Program-made: the position numbers and the translations under genes
Assembly: GCF_003344785.1 (NCBI RefSeq)
Contig: NZ_QPMK01000001.1
Coordinates: forward strand, 81,001-145,000
Reading direction: 5' to 3'
Length of the DNA: 64,000 bases
Source: Thalassococcus profundi
Lineage (GTDB): Bacteria; Pseudomonadota; Alphaproteobacteria; Rhodobacterales; Rhodobacteraceae
The notes under the pieces: model-generated
What the model was told of the DNA's origin: nothing
The model's database searches: none
The model's input: only the letters and a program-made list of their open reading frames with translations
Shown: piece after piece, positions 35,891 to 45,008 of the stretch
Layout: each line of letters opens with the position of its first letter
Numbering within the stretch: position 1 is the first letter of the stretch

Positions 35891-37159
35891 ATGGCATCTG
35901 ACATGAACGGGATTCGGCATGCGCGGGAAGTCGAAGGACATCTGACGTGGCTCGACAGCTTCACCTCCGCGGCGCTCGGCGTTCTGGCCGTGGCTTCGGG
36001 CATCTACACCTACCTTGGCGTGCGGGGATTGCTGGACGAAGGCGGCGCGCTGTCGCTTTTTGCCGCGGTCGCCTACAGTGCCGCGGTGTCGACCGGCATT
36101 TTCGTCTTCTGGTCCTACCTGATGCGCCTGCTTCCGGCGATGCGCACCGCGGCAACGCGCATGTGGCTGGTCCTTTCGATGGTCTTGGGCTCTGCCGCCA
36201 TCGTCGCCATGTCGTCCTGGCTGAACGCCGCGGCGCTGGCCGGGTCGGCGGCGGTGGAACAGCACCTTGCGCGTACGGTGCAGGACTACCAGGCTTCGCT
36301 GGAACGCGTGCACGAAATCGCGCTGCAGGGCCAGGCGCTGGGGCTTGACGTCGGCCGCACCCGACAGGGCTTCCAGGATCTGTCGCAACAGGAAGCGGGC
36401 GGCGAGCTGTCCGGTCTCGCCGGGCGCGGCGCGGTGTTTCGCGTGCTGACCCAGAAATCAAACGAGCTCGCGGCATTGGAAGAACTGATCGCGGCGCAGG
36501 AAGCACCCGTCGCCGCCGCCTTTGCGGAGGGCAACGCGATCCTGAGCCGAATGCGCGCGCTCACCGTCGCCCCCGGCCCGGTGACCGAGCGCGGCGTCGA
36601 ATTTTCCGAAGAATCCGTGCGGCTGGCCGGTGTCATTACGCAGCTGCGGCAATTGTCGGTGGCCCCGCTGGTGGAACGCGCGGCGCAGGATCTGGCGGAA
36701 TCGGTGGTGCTGCCGCGGCTTGACGCCGGGGATGCCGGCGGACAGGCGGCGCAGCAGGCGACCATCACGTCGCTTCTGGAAGTTTTGGCGCAGCGTGCCG
36801 AAACCCTCCAGGCGGCGGCGGCCGAGGTGCTGGCGCTGCCCCCGGCGGCCGAGGTGGTCTACACCCCGATCTCTACCGCGGACGCGGTGATCCGTTACGC
36901 CGGGAATTTTGCGCCCTCCTGGGCCGGGGCCATCGCCATCGACCTGCTTCCGGCGGTCCTGGTGCTGATCGTGGCGGTCGCCCAAAGCGCCATCCGTGCC
37001 GGACGCGACCCGGCAGAGGCCGAGGATTCGATGACCGTGGCGGAACTGCGCGCCGCCGTCGCCGCGCTGCGCCAAGTGGACCTGTCTGAGAAACGCGATG
37101 CAACCGCGCCTGCCGAGGCGGAAAAAGACCCGCATCCGACACCGAGAGTGGTGGAATGA
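35891..37159 (+). CDS. Membrane protein with long periplasmic coiled region, unknown function
   Basis: 422 aa, ATG preceded by AAGGAG 7 nt upstream. Hydrophobic segments at about 25-45, 52-75 and 95-115 are followed by a soluble Ala/Glu/Gln-rich helical stretch (about 125-330), a last membrane segment near 340-365 (AGAIAIDLLPAVLVLIVAV) and a charged cytoplasmic tail. I do not recognise the family. The stop overlaps the start of the next gene (ATGA), and the gene lies 110 bp after opgC, so a link with envelope or osmotic functions is possible but unproven. Confidence 0.7.
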   Translation: MASDMNGIRHAREVEGHLTWLDSFTSAALGVLAVASGIYTYLGVRGLLDEGGALSLFAAVAYSAAVSTGIFVFWSYLMRLLPAMRTAATRMWLVLSMVLGSAAIVAMSSWLNAAALAGSAAVEQHLARTVQDYQASLERVHEIALQGQALGLDVGRTRQGFQDLSQQEAGGELSGLAGRGAVFRVLTQKSNELAALEELIAAQEAPVAAAFAEGNAILSRMRALTVAPGPVTERGVEFSEESVRLAGVITQLRQLSVAPLVERAAQDLAESVVLPRLDAGDAGGQAAQQATITSLLEVLAQRAETLQAAAAEVLALPPAAEVVYTPISTADAVIRYAGNFAPSWAGAIAIDLLPAVLVLIVAVAQSAIRAGRDPAEAEDSMTVAELRAAVAALRQVDLSEKRDATAPAEAEKDPHPTPRVVE

Positions 37160-37914
37160 CGGCAGAGAGCGAGGCGCCGAAAAGCAGCCCGATCCGGGTG
37201 ATGAAATGGCTGCTGGGCGCGCAGATCGTGCTGGCGGGCCTGCTGATCGCGATCGACATCGGTCCGTCGATCCCTCGGCTTCTGTCCCCATCGGGCGCCC
37301 CGGAACTGGACCAGCCGATCGGGCCCGGCGATCAGACCCGCCACTACCGCCCGAACCGTCCCGCAACGCCCGGACCCGGGGTCGATCCCGACATGCCGCG
37401 CCGGCTGATCGCGGAAACCCTCGAGGTCGACGGCGCGCCTGCGCTCCGCATCCGGGGCGCAGTGGCCGCGGGTGACGGTGACCGGATCGTGAACGAGGTG
37501 CAGCGGGTGCAGCCGGCGCGCGTCTGGCTCGACAGCCCCGGCGGCAGCGTGACCGATGCGCTCGCCATCGGCCGGGCGCTGCGCGCGGTGGAGGCCGAGA
37601 CCCGGCTCGACGACGGCGCGGTCTGCTTTTCCGCCTGCCCCTACATGTTCGTCGGCGGCACCGTGCGGCGCGTGGCAGAGACGGCCCGCCTGGGCGTGCA
37701 TCAGCACAGTTTCGGTGAGACGACGATCCTGCCGGCGTTCCTTGCGGTCGAGGACATCCAGCGCGGCCAGGCCGGCGTTCTCGATCACCTCGACGACATG
37801 GGCATCGACCTGCGGATCATGGGCCCGTCGATGGCGACGCCCGCCGACGAGATTTACATCCTCACGGAGGATGAACTGCGCGACTGGAACGTGGTGACAG
37901 AAGAGGCCGAGTGA
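37156..37914 (+). CDS. ClpP/crotonase-fold exported or membrane-anchored protein (COG3904-like)
   Basis: 252 aa. An N-terminal hydrophobic segment (about 13-33) anchors or exports it. The rest resembles COG3904 proteins with a ClpP-like fold: VWLDSPGGSVTDALAIGRAL, AVCFSACPYMFVGGTVRRV with the likely nucleophilic Ser, and RLGVHQHSFG supplying a His. These suggest a periplasmic serine peptidase, though family activity is undemonstrated. The start overlaps the preceding gene by ATGA, so the pair is probably functionally linked. Confidence 0.75.
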   Translation: MTAESEAPKSSPIRVMKWLLGAQIVLAGLLIAIDIGPSIPRLLSPSGAPELDQPIGPGDQTRHYRPNRPATPGPGVDPDMPRRLIAETLEVDGAPALRIRGAVAAGDGDRIVNEVQRVQPARVWLDSPGGSVTDALAIGRALRAVEAETRLDDGAVCFSACPYMFVGGTVRRVAETARLGVHQHSFGETTILPAFLAVEDIQRGQAGVLDHLDDMGIDLRIMGPSMATPADEIYILTEDELRDWNVVTEEAE

Positions 37915-37961
37915 CGCGCCCGCTCGCCTGACGGACCCGGCGCCCGGGACGCGGGGCCTTT

Positions 37962-38001
37962 CAAAAGAAGCGCGCCCGACTCCGAAGGGACGCGGGCGCG
38001 C
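37962..38001 (-). terminator. Rho-independent terminator of the sugar ABC operon
   Basis: On the minus strand, an 8-bp GC stem (GCGCGCCC/GGGCGCGC at 37970-38001) is followed by TTCTTTT. It lies 23 bp after the binding-protein stop and is the 3' end of the minus-strand operon. Confidence 0.78.
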
Positions 38002-38024
38002 ATTGTCTCAATGTATCCTGACGA

Positions 38025-38975
38025 TCAGAACGGGCTGTCGGGATAGTAGAACTGCTCTGCGTTCTCGGGCGTGATCAGCACCGAGCCGATGGTGAAGGTG
38101 CCGGAAACAGGTGCGTTCGACACCATGCCGACCGCGGTCATTTCGATGGCGGTTGCGATCATCGACGGCGGATAGGTCACGTCGGCCGGGATCATCTCGT
38201 CGCCGTCCATGACGCGCTTGACCATTTCCTTCATGCCGGCGCCGCCGAGGACGAACTGGATATCCTCGCGACCTGCCGCCTCGATGGCCGCGAGCACGCC
38301 GACCGCCATGTCGTCGTCCGATGCCCAGACCGCGTCGATCTGGTCGTGCTTCTGCAGGAAGTCCTGCATCACGTTGAAGCTGTCATCGCGGTTCCAGTTG
38401 CCGTGCTCCATGTCGATGATGTTGATGCCCGACCCTTCGATGGCGGACTCGAACCCGTCGACGCGCTCGTTGTCGATGGTCGTCGGAATGCCGCGCAGCA
38501 CGACGATGTCGCCGCCGTCCGGCATCTTCTCGACCATGTACTCGCCCGAGACGCGGCCGAAGCCCGGGTTGTCGCCCGCGACGTACAGGTCTTCGACACC
38601 CTCGACGCTGAGCCCGCGGTCGACGACCGTGACCCATGTGCCGGCCTCTGCGACGGACTGGATCGGCGGGGTCAGCGGATCGCTTTCGAAGGGCAGCACC
38701 ACCAGCGCGTCAATGCCGCGGGTGGCGACCATGTCCTCGATGTCGTTGACCTGCGCGCCGGCATCCGACGCGGCCGCCAGCACGAAATCGAGCTGCGGAT
38801 AGGTTTCTTCGAGCCGTTCGATGGTCTCCTGGGCGTGGAAGTTCATGCCGCCGGCCCAGCCGTGGGTCGCCGCGGGGATCGACACGCCGATGACGGTCGT
38901 GTCGTCCTGGGCCCAGGCCGCGCCGGACAGGGCCAGCATCGTGCAGCCCAGAAGTGTCGTCTTCATGTAAGACAT
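38025..38975 (-). CDS. Sugar ABC transporter substrate-binding protein (RbsB-like)
   Basis: 316-aa periplasmic binding protein of the ribose/galactose family (periplasmic-binding fold similar to LacI). The start at 38975 follows GGAGG by 7 nt. A signal peptide (MKTTLLGCTMLALSGAAWA) precedes TTVIGVSIPAATHGWAGGMN. IDALVVLPFESDPLTPPIQS and AVWASDDDMAVGVLAAIEAA are typical ligand-cleft regions. It is the last gene of the operon isomerase-oxidoreductase-ATPase-permease-binding protein. The sugar or polyol is not identifiable. Confidence 0.9.
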   Translation of the reverse strand: MSYMKTTLLGCTMLALSGAAWAQDDTTVIGVSIPAATHGWAGGMNFHAQETIERLEETYPQLDFVLAAASDAGAQVNDIEDMVATRGIDALVVLPFESDPLTPPIQSVAEAGTWVTVVDRGLSVEGVEDLYVAGDNPGFGRVSGEYMVEKMPDGGDIVVLRGIPTTIDNERVDGFESAIEGSGINIIDMEHGNWNRDDSFNVMQDFLQKHDQIDAVWASDDDMAVGVLAAIEAAGREDIQFVLGGAGMKEMVKRVMDGDEMIPADVTYPPSMIATAIEMTAVGMVSNAPVSGTFTIGSVLITPENAEQFYYPDSPF

Positions 38976-39005
38976 TTGAGGTCCTCCCATTTGATCGGCC
39001 GGGCT

Positions 39006-40004
39006 CTAGCCCTTGGCCTTGGCTTCTCGCTGCAGAATGACCGCGAGAATGATGATGACCCCCTGGATGGCGCCGTTGAGATAGGGCGACACCAGGTCGG
39101 TCAGGTTCAGAATGTTGTCGATGAGGCTCAGGATCAGGACACCGATGACAGTGCCCCAGACGCGCCCGAACCCGCCCTTGAGAACGGTGCCGCCGATGAT
39201 GACCGCGGCGATGGCCTCGAGTTCCCACAGCAGACCGGTCGAGGCCGAGGCCGACCCGAGCCGCGGCACGTACATGATGGTCGCCACACCGACCAGCAGG
39301 CCCAGCATCGCGTAGGTCAGAAGCCGCGTCCGGTTCACGTCGACGTTCGAATAATGCGCCACCGCCTCGTTCGACCCGATGGCGGCGCAATGGCGCCCGA
39401 AGCGTGCCCGGCTCATCAGCAATTCTCCGACGATGACGACGATGGCAAAGACGATGATCGGCCAGGAAATGCCGAGGATGCCTTCGAAATAGACCGGCCG
39501 GTAGAAGGTGCGCAGGCCGAAATCCAGCGACAGCGTGCCGCCGTCGGCCAGCCAGGTCACCAGGCTGCGGTAGATGCCCATGGTGCCAAGCGTGACGATG
39601 AAGGCTTCGATCCCGACGGTGGTGATGAGAAAGCCGTTCAGCAGCCCCGCGAGGATGCCCGCCACGACGGCGACAAGCATGCCCAGCAGGATGATCGGCA
39701 CGCCGACCCCCATGGAGGGCAGCGCCGCGTTCATCACCAGGATCATCAGCCCGGCGATGAAAGCTGCCATGGACCCGACCGAGAGGTCGAGCCCCCCGGC
39801 GGTGATCACGAAGGTCATGCCGACGGCGATGATGCCGATGAAGGCGGACCGGGCCAGCACGTTGGTGATGTTCGCGGCCCCGAGGAAGTTCGAATTCATC
39901 ATCGCCCCGATGGCGACCAGGACCACGAGCGCCACGATCGGCCCGAGGACACTCATCGAAGGCAGGCTGCGCCGCGCGCGTGTGTTTGTCGTTTCGGCAG
40001 TCAT
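39006..40004 (-). CDS. Sugar ABC transporter permease (RbsC-like)
   Basis: 332-aa inner-membrane permease of the ribose/xylose family. Characteristic segments are GMTFVITAGGLDLSVGSMAA, IEAFIVTLGTMGIYRSLVTW and AVIIGGTVLKGGFGRVWGTV. The ATG at 40004 overlaps the ATPase stop by 1 nt (TGATG), so they are coupled. Confidence 0.92.
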   Translation of the reverse strand: MTAETTNTRARRSLPSMSVLGPIVALVVLVAIGAMMNSNFLGAANITNVLARSAFIGIIAVGMTFVITAGGLDLSVGSMAAFIAGLMILVMNAALPSMGVGVPIILLGMLVAVVAGILAGLLNGFLITTVGIEAFIVTLGTMGIYRSLVTWLADGGTLSLDFGLRTFYRPVYFEGILGISWPIIVFAIVVIVGELLMSRARFGRHCAAIGSNEAVAHYSNVDVNRTRLLTYAMLGLLVGVATIMYVPRLGSASASTGLLWELEAIAAVIIGGTVLKGGFGRVWGTVIGVLILSLIDNILNLTDLVSPYLNGAIQGVIIILAVILQREAKAKG

Positions 40005-41515
40005 CAGGCCACCTTTTCCTTGTCGTTCGCGCCAAGACCCACCGCAAGCCGCACAATGGCGTCCTCGGTCAACTCGTCGCCTGTGAGTGTTCCGGCCACC
40101 TCGCCCGTCCGCATGACCAGCACTCGGTCGGCGAGGCCGATGACCTCCTGCATCTCGGAGGAGATCACCACGACCGCGTGGCCCTTTGCTGCCAGGTCGC
40201 GCAGGAAGGCATAGATCTGCTGCTTGGTGCCAATGTCGATACCGCGGGTGGGTTCGTCCGCGATCAGGATCGCCGGTTCGGATTGCATGATCTTGGCCAG
40301 CAGCAGCTTCTGCTGGTTGCCGCCCGAAAGATTGCCGACCGCCATGGTCCGGCGGCCCGCGCGGATGTCGAATTCGTCGATCGCCTTGTCGAGCGCACGA
40401 TCCTCGGCGGCACGGTCGATCATCCAGCCTCCGAAGCGGTCCAGCGCCTGCAGGGTCAGGTTGACACGCATTGTCTTGTCGAGAAGCAGACCGCGCAGCT
40501 TGCGATCCTCTGTCAGGTAGCAAAGGCCATGGTCGAGCGCGTCGCGGGGTTTCTTGATGGTAACCTCGCGGCCCGCGATCTCGATCCGCTCGGCGCTGGC
40601 AGGCCGCAGGCCGCAAAGCCCTTCGAAGGCCTCGGTCCGCCCGGCGCCGATCAGGCCCGCGACGCCCAGGATCTCGCCCTGACGCAGCTCGAAACCCACG
40701 TTCCGGGCGTGCCCCGGCACCGTCAGCCCGCGGACGGACAACATCACCTCGCCAGGGCGGCCGACCTTGGCGGGATAGAGGTCGGACACGTCCCGCCCCA
40801 CCATCGCCGTCGCCATGCCGTCTTCGGTGATCTCCGACGCGCGGTCGTCGTGGACCACCGACCCATCCCGCAGAACCGTGACGTGATCGGCAATCTCGGC
40901 CACCTCGCCCAGCTTGTGCGAGGTGAAGAGGACCGCGGTGCCCTGTGCCGTCATGCGGCGCACCTGGTCGAACAGCACCTCGGTCTCGGACCCGGTCAGC
41001 ACTGCCGTGGGTTCGTCCATGATGAGCACGCGGGCGTCGCGGCTCAGTGCCTTGGCGATCTCGACCATCTGCTTGTCGGAATTCGACAGGGCCGACACCT
41101 TGGTGTCGGGATCGACGCGGCAGTTGACCCGGTCGAGATAGCCGCGCGTCAGCTCCCGCATCTTCCGCTTGTCGAGGAACGGTCCGCGCCGCAGCTCGCG
41201 CCCGAGAAAGATGTTCTGCTCGACCGTCAGCTGCTCGGCGAGGTTGAATTCCTGGTGGATCATCACGATCCCGGCTTCCTCTCCGTCATGCAGGGAGCCA
41301 AAGGTAACCTCCTCTCCTTCGAGCAGGATCCTGCCCGATGTTGCGGGCTGGTAGCCGGCGAGGATCTTCATCGTGGTGGACTTGCCCGCCCCGTTCTCGC
41401 CAATGAGCGCCAGCACCTCGCCTGCGCGCAGGTCGAGGTTCACGCCGTGCAGAACCTCGACAGGGCCAAAGCTCTTGCGGACATCGCGCAGGCAAAGGAC
41501 CTGTTCGGCCGTCAT
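40004..41515 (-). CDS. Sugar ABC transporter ATP-binding protein (RbsA-like, two ABC domains)
   Basis: 503-aa duplicated ATPase. The first domain has GENGAGKSTTMKILAGY, the divergent signature ALSNSDKQMVEIAKAL and DEPTAVL. The second domain has the weak A-loop AGLIGAGRTEAFEGL in place of a strict Walker A, as is normal for RbsA, with NLSGGNQQKLLLAKIM and ADEPTRGID. Its start overlaps the oxidoreductase stop by ATGA. It drives uptake with the permease and binding protein. Confidence 0.92.
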   Translation of the reverse strand: MTAEQVLCLRDVRKSFGPVEVLHGVNLDLRAGEVLALIGENGAGKSTTMKILAGYQPATSGRILLEGEEVTFGSLHDGEEAGIVMIHQEFNLAEQLTVEQNIFLGRELRRGPFLDKRKMRELTRGYLDRVNCRVDPDTKVSALSNSDKQMVEIAKALSRDARVLIMDEPTAVLTGSETEVLFDQVRRMTAQGTAVLFTSHKLGEVAEIADHVTVLRDGSVVHDDRASEITEDGMATAMVGRDVSDLYPAKVGRPGEVMLSVRGLTVPGHARNVGFELRQGEILGVAGLIGAGRTEAFEGLCGLRPASAERIEIAGREVTIKKPRDALDHGLCYLTEDRKLRGLLLDKTMRVNLTLQALDRFGGWMIDRAAEDRALDKAIDEFDIRAGRRTMAVGNLSGGNQQKLLLAKIMQSEPAILIADEPTRGIDIGTKQQIYAFLRDLAAKGHAVVVISSEMQEVIGLADRVLVMRTGEVAGTLTGDELTEDAIVRLAVGLGANDKEKVA

Positions 41516-42654
41516 ATCTTGACCCAGGCGGCGTCGTCCTTTGCCGACGTGACGCAGGCGCGGATGAAGGCCATGCCTTCCAGCCCCGCCGTCAGCCCCG
41601 GCAGCTTGCCCATGAGCGTTTCGCGCGGCTCCCCGGCCTGTGCGGCGCGGATCGCCTCTGCCGCCTCGGTGTAGAGCGTGGCAAAGGCTTCGAGGTAGCC
41701 TTCGGGGTGGCCCGGCGGGATGCGGCTGACCGAGGTTCCCGCCTCGGTTGCCCCGGCCCCGTTGCGGGTGATCCGGCGCGACGGTTCGCCATGCGGCGTG
41801 TACCAGAGATAGTTGGGATCTTCCTGCGCCCATTCGAGGCCGCCGGCGCTGCCGAAGATGCGCAGGCGCAGGCCGTTCTCGCAGCCGGGCGCCACCTGGC
41901 TGCACCAGAGCATGCCGCGCGCACCGCTGTCGTAGCGCAGCATCACGTGGGCGTTGTCGTCCAATGCGCGCCCGGCCCCGAAGCTTTGCAGATCGGCGGC
42001 CAGCCGCTCTGGCACCTGCCCGGTGACGAAGGCCGCAAGGTTGTAGGCATGGGTGCCGATGTCGCCGATGGCGCCGCCCGCGCCGGACCGTTCGGGGTCA
42101 GTGCGCCATTCGGCCTGTTTCACGCCCTGGCTTTCGACGTCGTCGGTCATCCAGTCCTGCGGGTATTCCACCTGCACCACGCGCAGCGTCCCGATGGCGC
42201 CGTCCGCGACCATCGCCTGCGCCTGCCGTATCATCGGGTAGCCGGTGTAATTGTGCGTCAGGATGAACAGCGCCTTGCTGGCATGCACCGCCTTCTCCAT
42301 CGCCTCGGCATCGTCGAAAGTCGCGGTGAGAGGCTTGTCGCAGATCACATGAATGCCGCGGTCGAGAAACGGCTTGGCCGCGGCGAAATGCACGTGGTTC
42401 GGGGTCACGATGCTGACCGCCTCGATGCCGTCCTCGCGGGCGGCCTCGGCCTCGGCCATCTCTTCGAACGACCCGTAGGAGCGGTCTGGATCGAGCCCCA
42501 GCGCCTCGCCGCTTTTCTTGGCCTTCTCGGGCGTGGAACTGAGCGCCCCCGCCACGAGGTCGTAATGCCCGTCGATGCGGCTGGCGATCCGGTGCACGCC
42601 GCCGATGAATGCGTCGGCGCCGCCGCCGACCATGCCCAGTCTGATCCGTTTCAT
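41512..42654 (-). CDS. Gfo/Idh/MocA family oxidoreductase
   Basis: 380-aa NAD(P)-dependent sugar or polyol dehydrogenase-like protein. The Rossmann start is RIRLGMVGGGADAFIGGVHR. The conserved lysine of the CDKPLTATFDDAEAM motif and the later GGAIGDIGTHAYNLAAFVTG with its His are the expected catalytic region. The ATG at 42654 overlaps the isomerase gene stop (TGATG). It probably oxidises the imported sugar or inositol-like compound. Confidence 0.9.
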   Translation of the reverse strand: MKRIRLGMVGGGADAFIGGVHRIASRIDGHYDLVAGALSSTPEKAKKSGEALGLDPDRSYGSFEEMAEAEAAREDGIEAVSIVTPNHVHFAAAKPFLDRGIHVICDKPLTATFDDAEAMEKAVHASKALFILTHNYTGYPMIRQAQAMVADGAIGTLRVVQVEYPQDWMTDDVESQGVKQAEWRTDPERSGAGGAIGDIGTHAYNLAAFVTGQVPERLAADLQSFGAGRALDDNAHVMLRYDSGARGMLWCSQVAPGCENGLRLRIFGSAGGLEWAQEDPNYLWYTPHGEPSRRITRNGAGATEAGTSVSRIPPGHPEGYLEAFATLYTEAAEAIRAAQAGEPRETLMGKLPGLTAGLEGMAFIRACVTSAKDDAAWVKI

Positions 42655-43709
42655 CAATCCAACCCCAGCATCTTGCGGTTCGTCGCGTCGTCGATGTCGC
42701 CCCCGGCGAAATCGTCAAAGGCATGCGGCGTCACGCGGATGATGTGGTCGCGCACGAACTGCGCGCCTTCGCGGGCGCCGTCCTCGGGGTGCTTTAGCGC
42801 GCATTCCCATTCCACGACCGCCCAGCCGTCGAAGTCGATGGCCGCCAGCTTGGAGAAGATCGCGCCGAAATCGACTTGCCCGTCGCCAGGGCTGCGGAAG
42901 CGCCCGGCGCGGTTCACCCAGGGCTGGTAGCCGCCATAGACGCCCTGCCGCCCGGTCGGGTTGAACTCCGCATCCTTGACGTGGAACATCTTGATGCGCT
43001 CGGCATAGATGTCGATGTTGTCGAGGTAATCGAGGCATTGCAGCACGTAGTGCGAGGGGTCGTAGAGCATGTTGCAGCGCGCGTGCCCGTCGAGCCGGTC
43101 GAGGAACATTTCGAAGGTGACGCCGTCGTGCAGGTCCTCCATCGGGTGGATCTCGTAGCAGACATCGACACCACAATCCTCGGCGTGATCGAGGATCGGA
43201 CGCCAGCGCGCGGCCAGTTCGTCGAAAGCGGTGTCGACGAGCCCCTGCGGCCGCTGTGGGAACGGGTAGACGAAGGGCCAGACCAGCCCGCCGGAAAAGG
43301 TGACATGCTGGCCGATGCCGAGCTTGTTTGACGCGGTGAGCGCCTTCTTGACCTGACCTGTGGCCCACTCCTGCCGGGCCGCGGGCTTCCCCTGAACCTC
43401 GGGCGGCGCAAAGCCGTCGACCCAGGCATCGTAGGCGGGATGCACCGCCACGAGCTGGCCCAGGATATGGGTGGAAAGGTCGGTCACCTCGACGCCGTTG
43501 TCGCGCGCGGTGCCAACCCATTCATCGCGATACGTGTCCGACGTGGCGAGCTTGTCGAGATCGACCAGTCGCGCGTCCCAGGCTGGAACCTGCACGCCCT
43601 CGTAGCCGCAATCGGCAGCCCATCGTGTGATATTGTCCCAGGAATCGAACGGTGCCTCGTCGCCGGCGAATTGCGCCAGGAACAGGCCAGGGCCCTTGAT
43701 CGTCTTCAT
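42654..43709 (-). CDS. Sugar phosphate isomerase/epimerase (xylose isomerase-like TIM barrel)
   Basis: 351-aa TIM-barrel protein of the AP endonuclease 2/IolE-like family. Metal ligands are likely in CYEIHPMEDLHDGVTFEMFL, NMLYDPSHYVLQCLDY and MFHVKDAEFNPTG. GGGAGG lies 4 nt before the ATG at 43709. It is the first gene of the operon and faces the LacI regulator across the operator. With the oxidoreductase it suggests an inositol- or keto-sugar-like catabolic path; the substrate is unknown. Confidence 0.9.
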   Translation of the reverse strand: MKTIKGPGLFLAQFAGDEAPFDSWDNITRWAADCGYEGVQVPAWDARLVDLDKLATSDTYRDEWVGTARDNGVEVTDLSTHILGQLVAVHPAYDAWVDGFAPPEVQGKPAARQEWATGQVKKALTASNKLGIGQHVTFSGGLVWPFVYPFPQRPQGLVDTAFDELAARWRPILDHAEDCGVDVCYEIHPMEDLHDGVTFEMFLDRLDGHARCNMLYDPSHYVLQCLDYLDNIDIYAERIKMFHVKDAEFNPTGRQGVYGGYQPWVNRAGRFRSPGDGQVDFGAIFSKLAAIDFDGWAVVEWECALKHPEDGAREGAQFVRDHIIRVTPHAFDDFAGGDIDDATNRKMLGLD

Positions 43710-43764
43710 CTATCCTCCCTTTCCGAGTCGCGCGCCCCTCCAAAAAGCGCATCGACTCAGTTCT

Positions 43765-43780
43765 ATGTAATCGATTACAT
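43765..43780. promoter_or_regulatory. LacI-family operator (16-bp perfect palindrome)
   Basis: ATGTAATCGATTACAT is a perfect palindrome with the central CG typical of LacI-family operators. It lies between the divergent isomerase operon and the lacI-type gene, 56 bp before the former start and 60 bp before the latter, so it can control both. Confidence 0.8.
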
Positions 43781-43839
43781 CAGCCTGAGGGCTTGCAGAC
43801 AAGCCCTTATCTTGCTCCTAGCGCTGCAAAGGGGAACCG

Positions 43840-44829
43840 ATGAGCAACCGCGTCCGTATCGCAGACGTCGCCGCCGCCGCGGGCGTGTCGACGGCCACCG
43901 TCAGCCGGGCGCTGTCGTCGCCTGGCGTTGTCGGTGCGGAAACCCGGGAAAGGGTCATGGCGGCCGTTCTTGCGACGGGGTACCGGATCAACGGCGCGGC
44001 GCGCGACCTGCGGATGCAGCAGCCACGCGCGATCCTGGTTCTGGCGCCGAACCTGGCAAATACCTTTTTCAGCCGGATCATCGCAGCCATTCAGGACGTC
44101 GCGCGGCAGGCGGGACTCGCGGTGCAAATCTCGGACAGCCGCGCCGGAACCGAGGTGCTCGAGGCCATTGTCCAAAGCGGTCGGGCTGACGGGATCCTGT
44201 TGCTCGACGGGGCGCTGCCGCCGGACATGGTCCGAAACTGGACCCTGCCCGTCATGCAGCTTTGCGAGTGGAACGACGGTTACGCGCTGCCAGGACTGCG
44301 TATCGACAACAGTGCCGCAGCGCGCGTCGCCGTGGATCATCTCGCGGATCTCGGACACGGGCACATCCTGCACGTGGCCGGACCCCCGGAGAACGTTCTG
44401 AGCCACATGCGGCAAGCCGGGTTCGACGCGGCGATGTCGGCGCGACAGCTTTCGGCCGTGGTGCACGACGGCGGCTTCACCATCGCTGCCGGTGCTGCGG
44501 CCGCGCATGTCTGGGCCGATATGGCGGAAAGGCCCACCGCAGTGTTCACAGCCTCGGACGAATGCGCCTTCGGCTTCATCTCGGAATGCTACAGGCTGGG
44601 GTTTCGTGTCCCCCGCGACGTGAGCGTGATCGGGTTCGACGATGTCGATTTCGCCGGGCATTTCATCCCGCCGCTCACCACCATTCACCAGCCGCGCGCA
44701 CGCCTCGGCCGGAAGGCGGCGGAACGCCTTGTCGGGGCCTTGCTGAACGGTGCGCCTCTGGGGACCGGCTACGAACTGATCCCGCCGCACCTGGTGGTGC
44801 GGGAAAGCACGGCAGCCCTGCCGCGCTGA
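43840..44829 (+). CDS. LacI family transcriptional regulator
   Basis: 329-aa repressor. The N-terminal helix-turn-helix is RIADVAAAAGVSTATVSRAL, followed by the hinge and a periplasmic-binding-like ligand domain (RAILVLAPNLANTFFSRIIA; SVIGFDDVDFAGHFIPPLTT). It is divergent from the sugar catabolic operon and almost certainly represses it through the adjacent palindrome. It is the last gene before the acquired island. Confidence 0.92.
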   Translation: MSNRVRIADVAAAAGVSTATVSRALSSPGVVGAETRERVMAAVLATGYRINGAARDLRMQQPRAILVLAPNLANTFFSRIIAAIQDVARQAGLAVQISDSRAGTEVLEAIVQSGRADGILLLDGALPPDMVRNWTLPVMQLCEWNDGYALPGLRIDNSAAARVAVDHLADLGHGHILHVAGPPENVLSHMRQAGFDAAMSARQLSAVVHDGGFTIAAGAAAAHVWADMAERPTAVFTASDECAFGFISECYRLGFRVPRDVSVIGFDDVDFAGHFIPPLTTIHQPRARLGRKAAERLVGALLNGAPLGTGYELIPPHLVVRESTAALPR

Positions 44830-44893
44830 ACGCGCGGCATGCCCCTCATACGAACCTCTTGCAAGAATCGAACGTCAGCCGCTGCAGGCATGC

Positions 44894-45008
44894 TGGTCTG
44901 CCCCCATCGGGTGGTCCGGTTTGATTGTTAGTGCATCGTTGGCCGCTGGTCCAATGGAACGAAGCTTTCTGGCGCGGGTGGGCGATAGCCTAATGCGCTG
45001 TGCGGCCT
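44894..45008 (-). mobile_element. IS3-family-like transposase remnant (3' end)
   Basis: On the minus strand one frame reads RPHSALGYRPPAPESFVP and ends PLDQRPTMH before a stop at 44928. This is the C-terminal signature of IS3-family-type integrase-core transposases. The DNA then runs to TGGTCTGCCCCC (44894 on the plus strand), which looks like an IS terminal repeat. Only about 27 codons survive, so it is a fragment marking an old insertion at the island's left edge. Confidence 0.72.
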
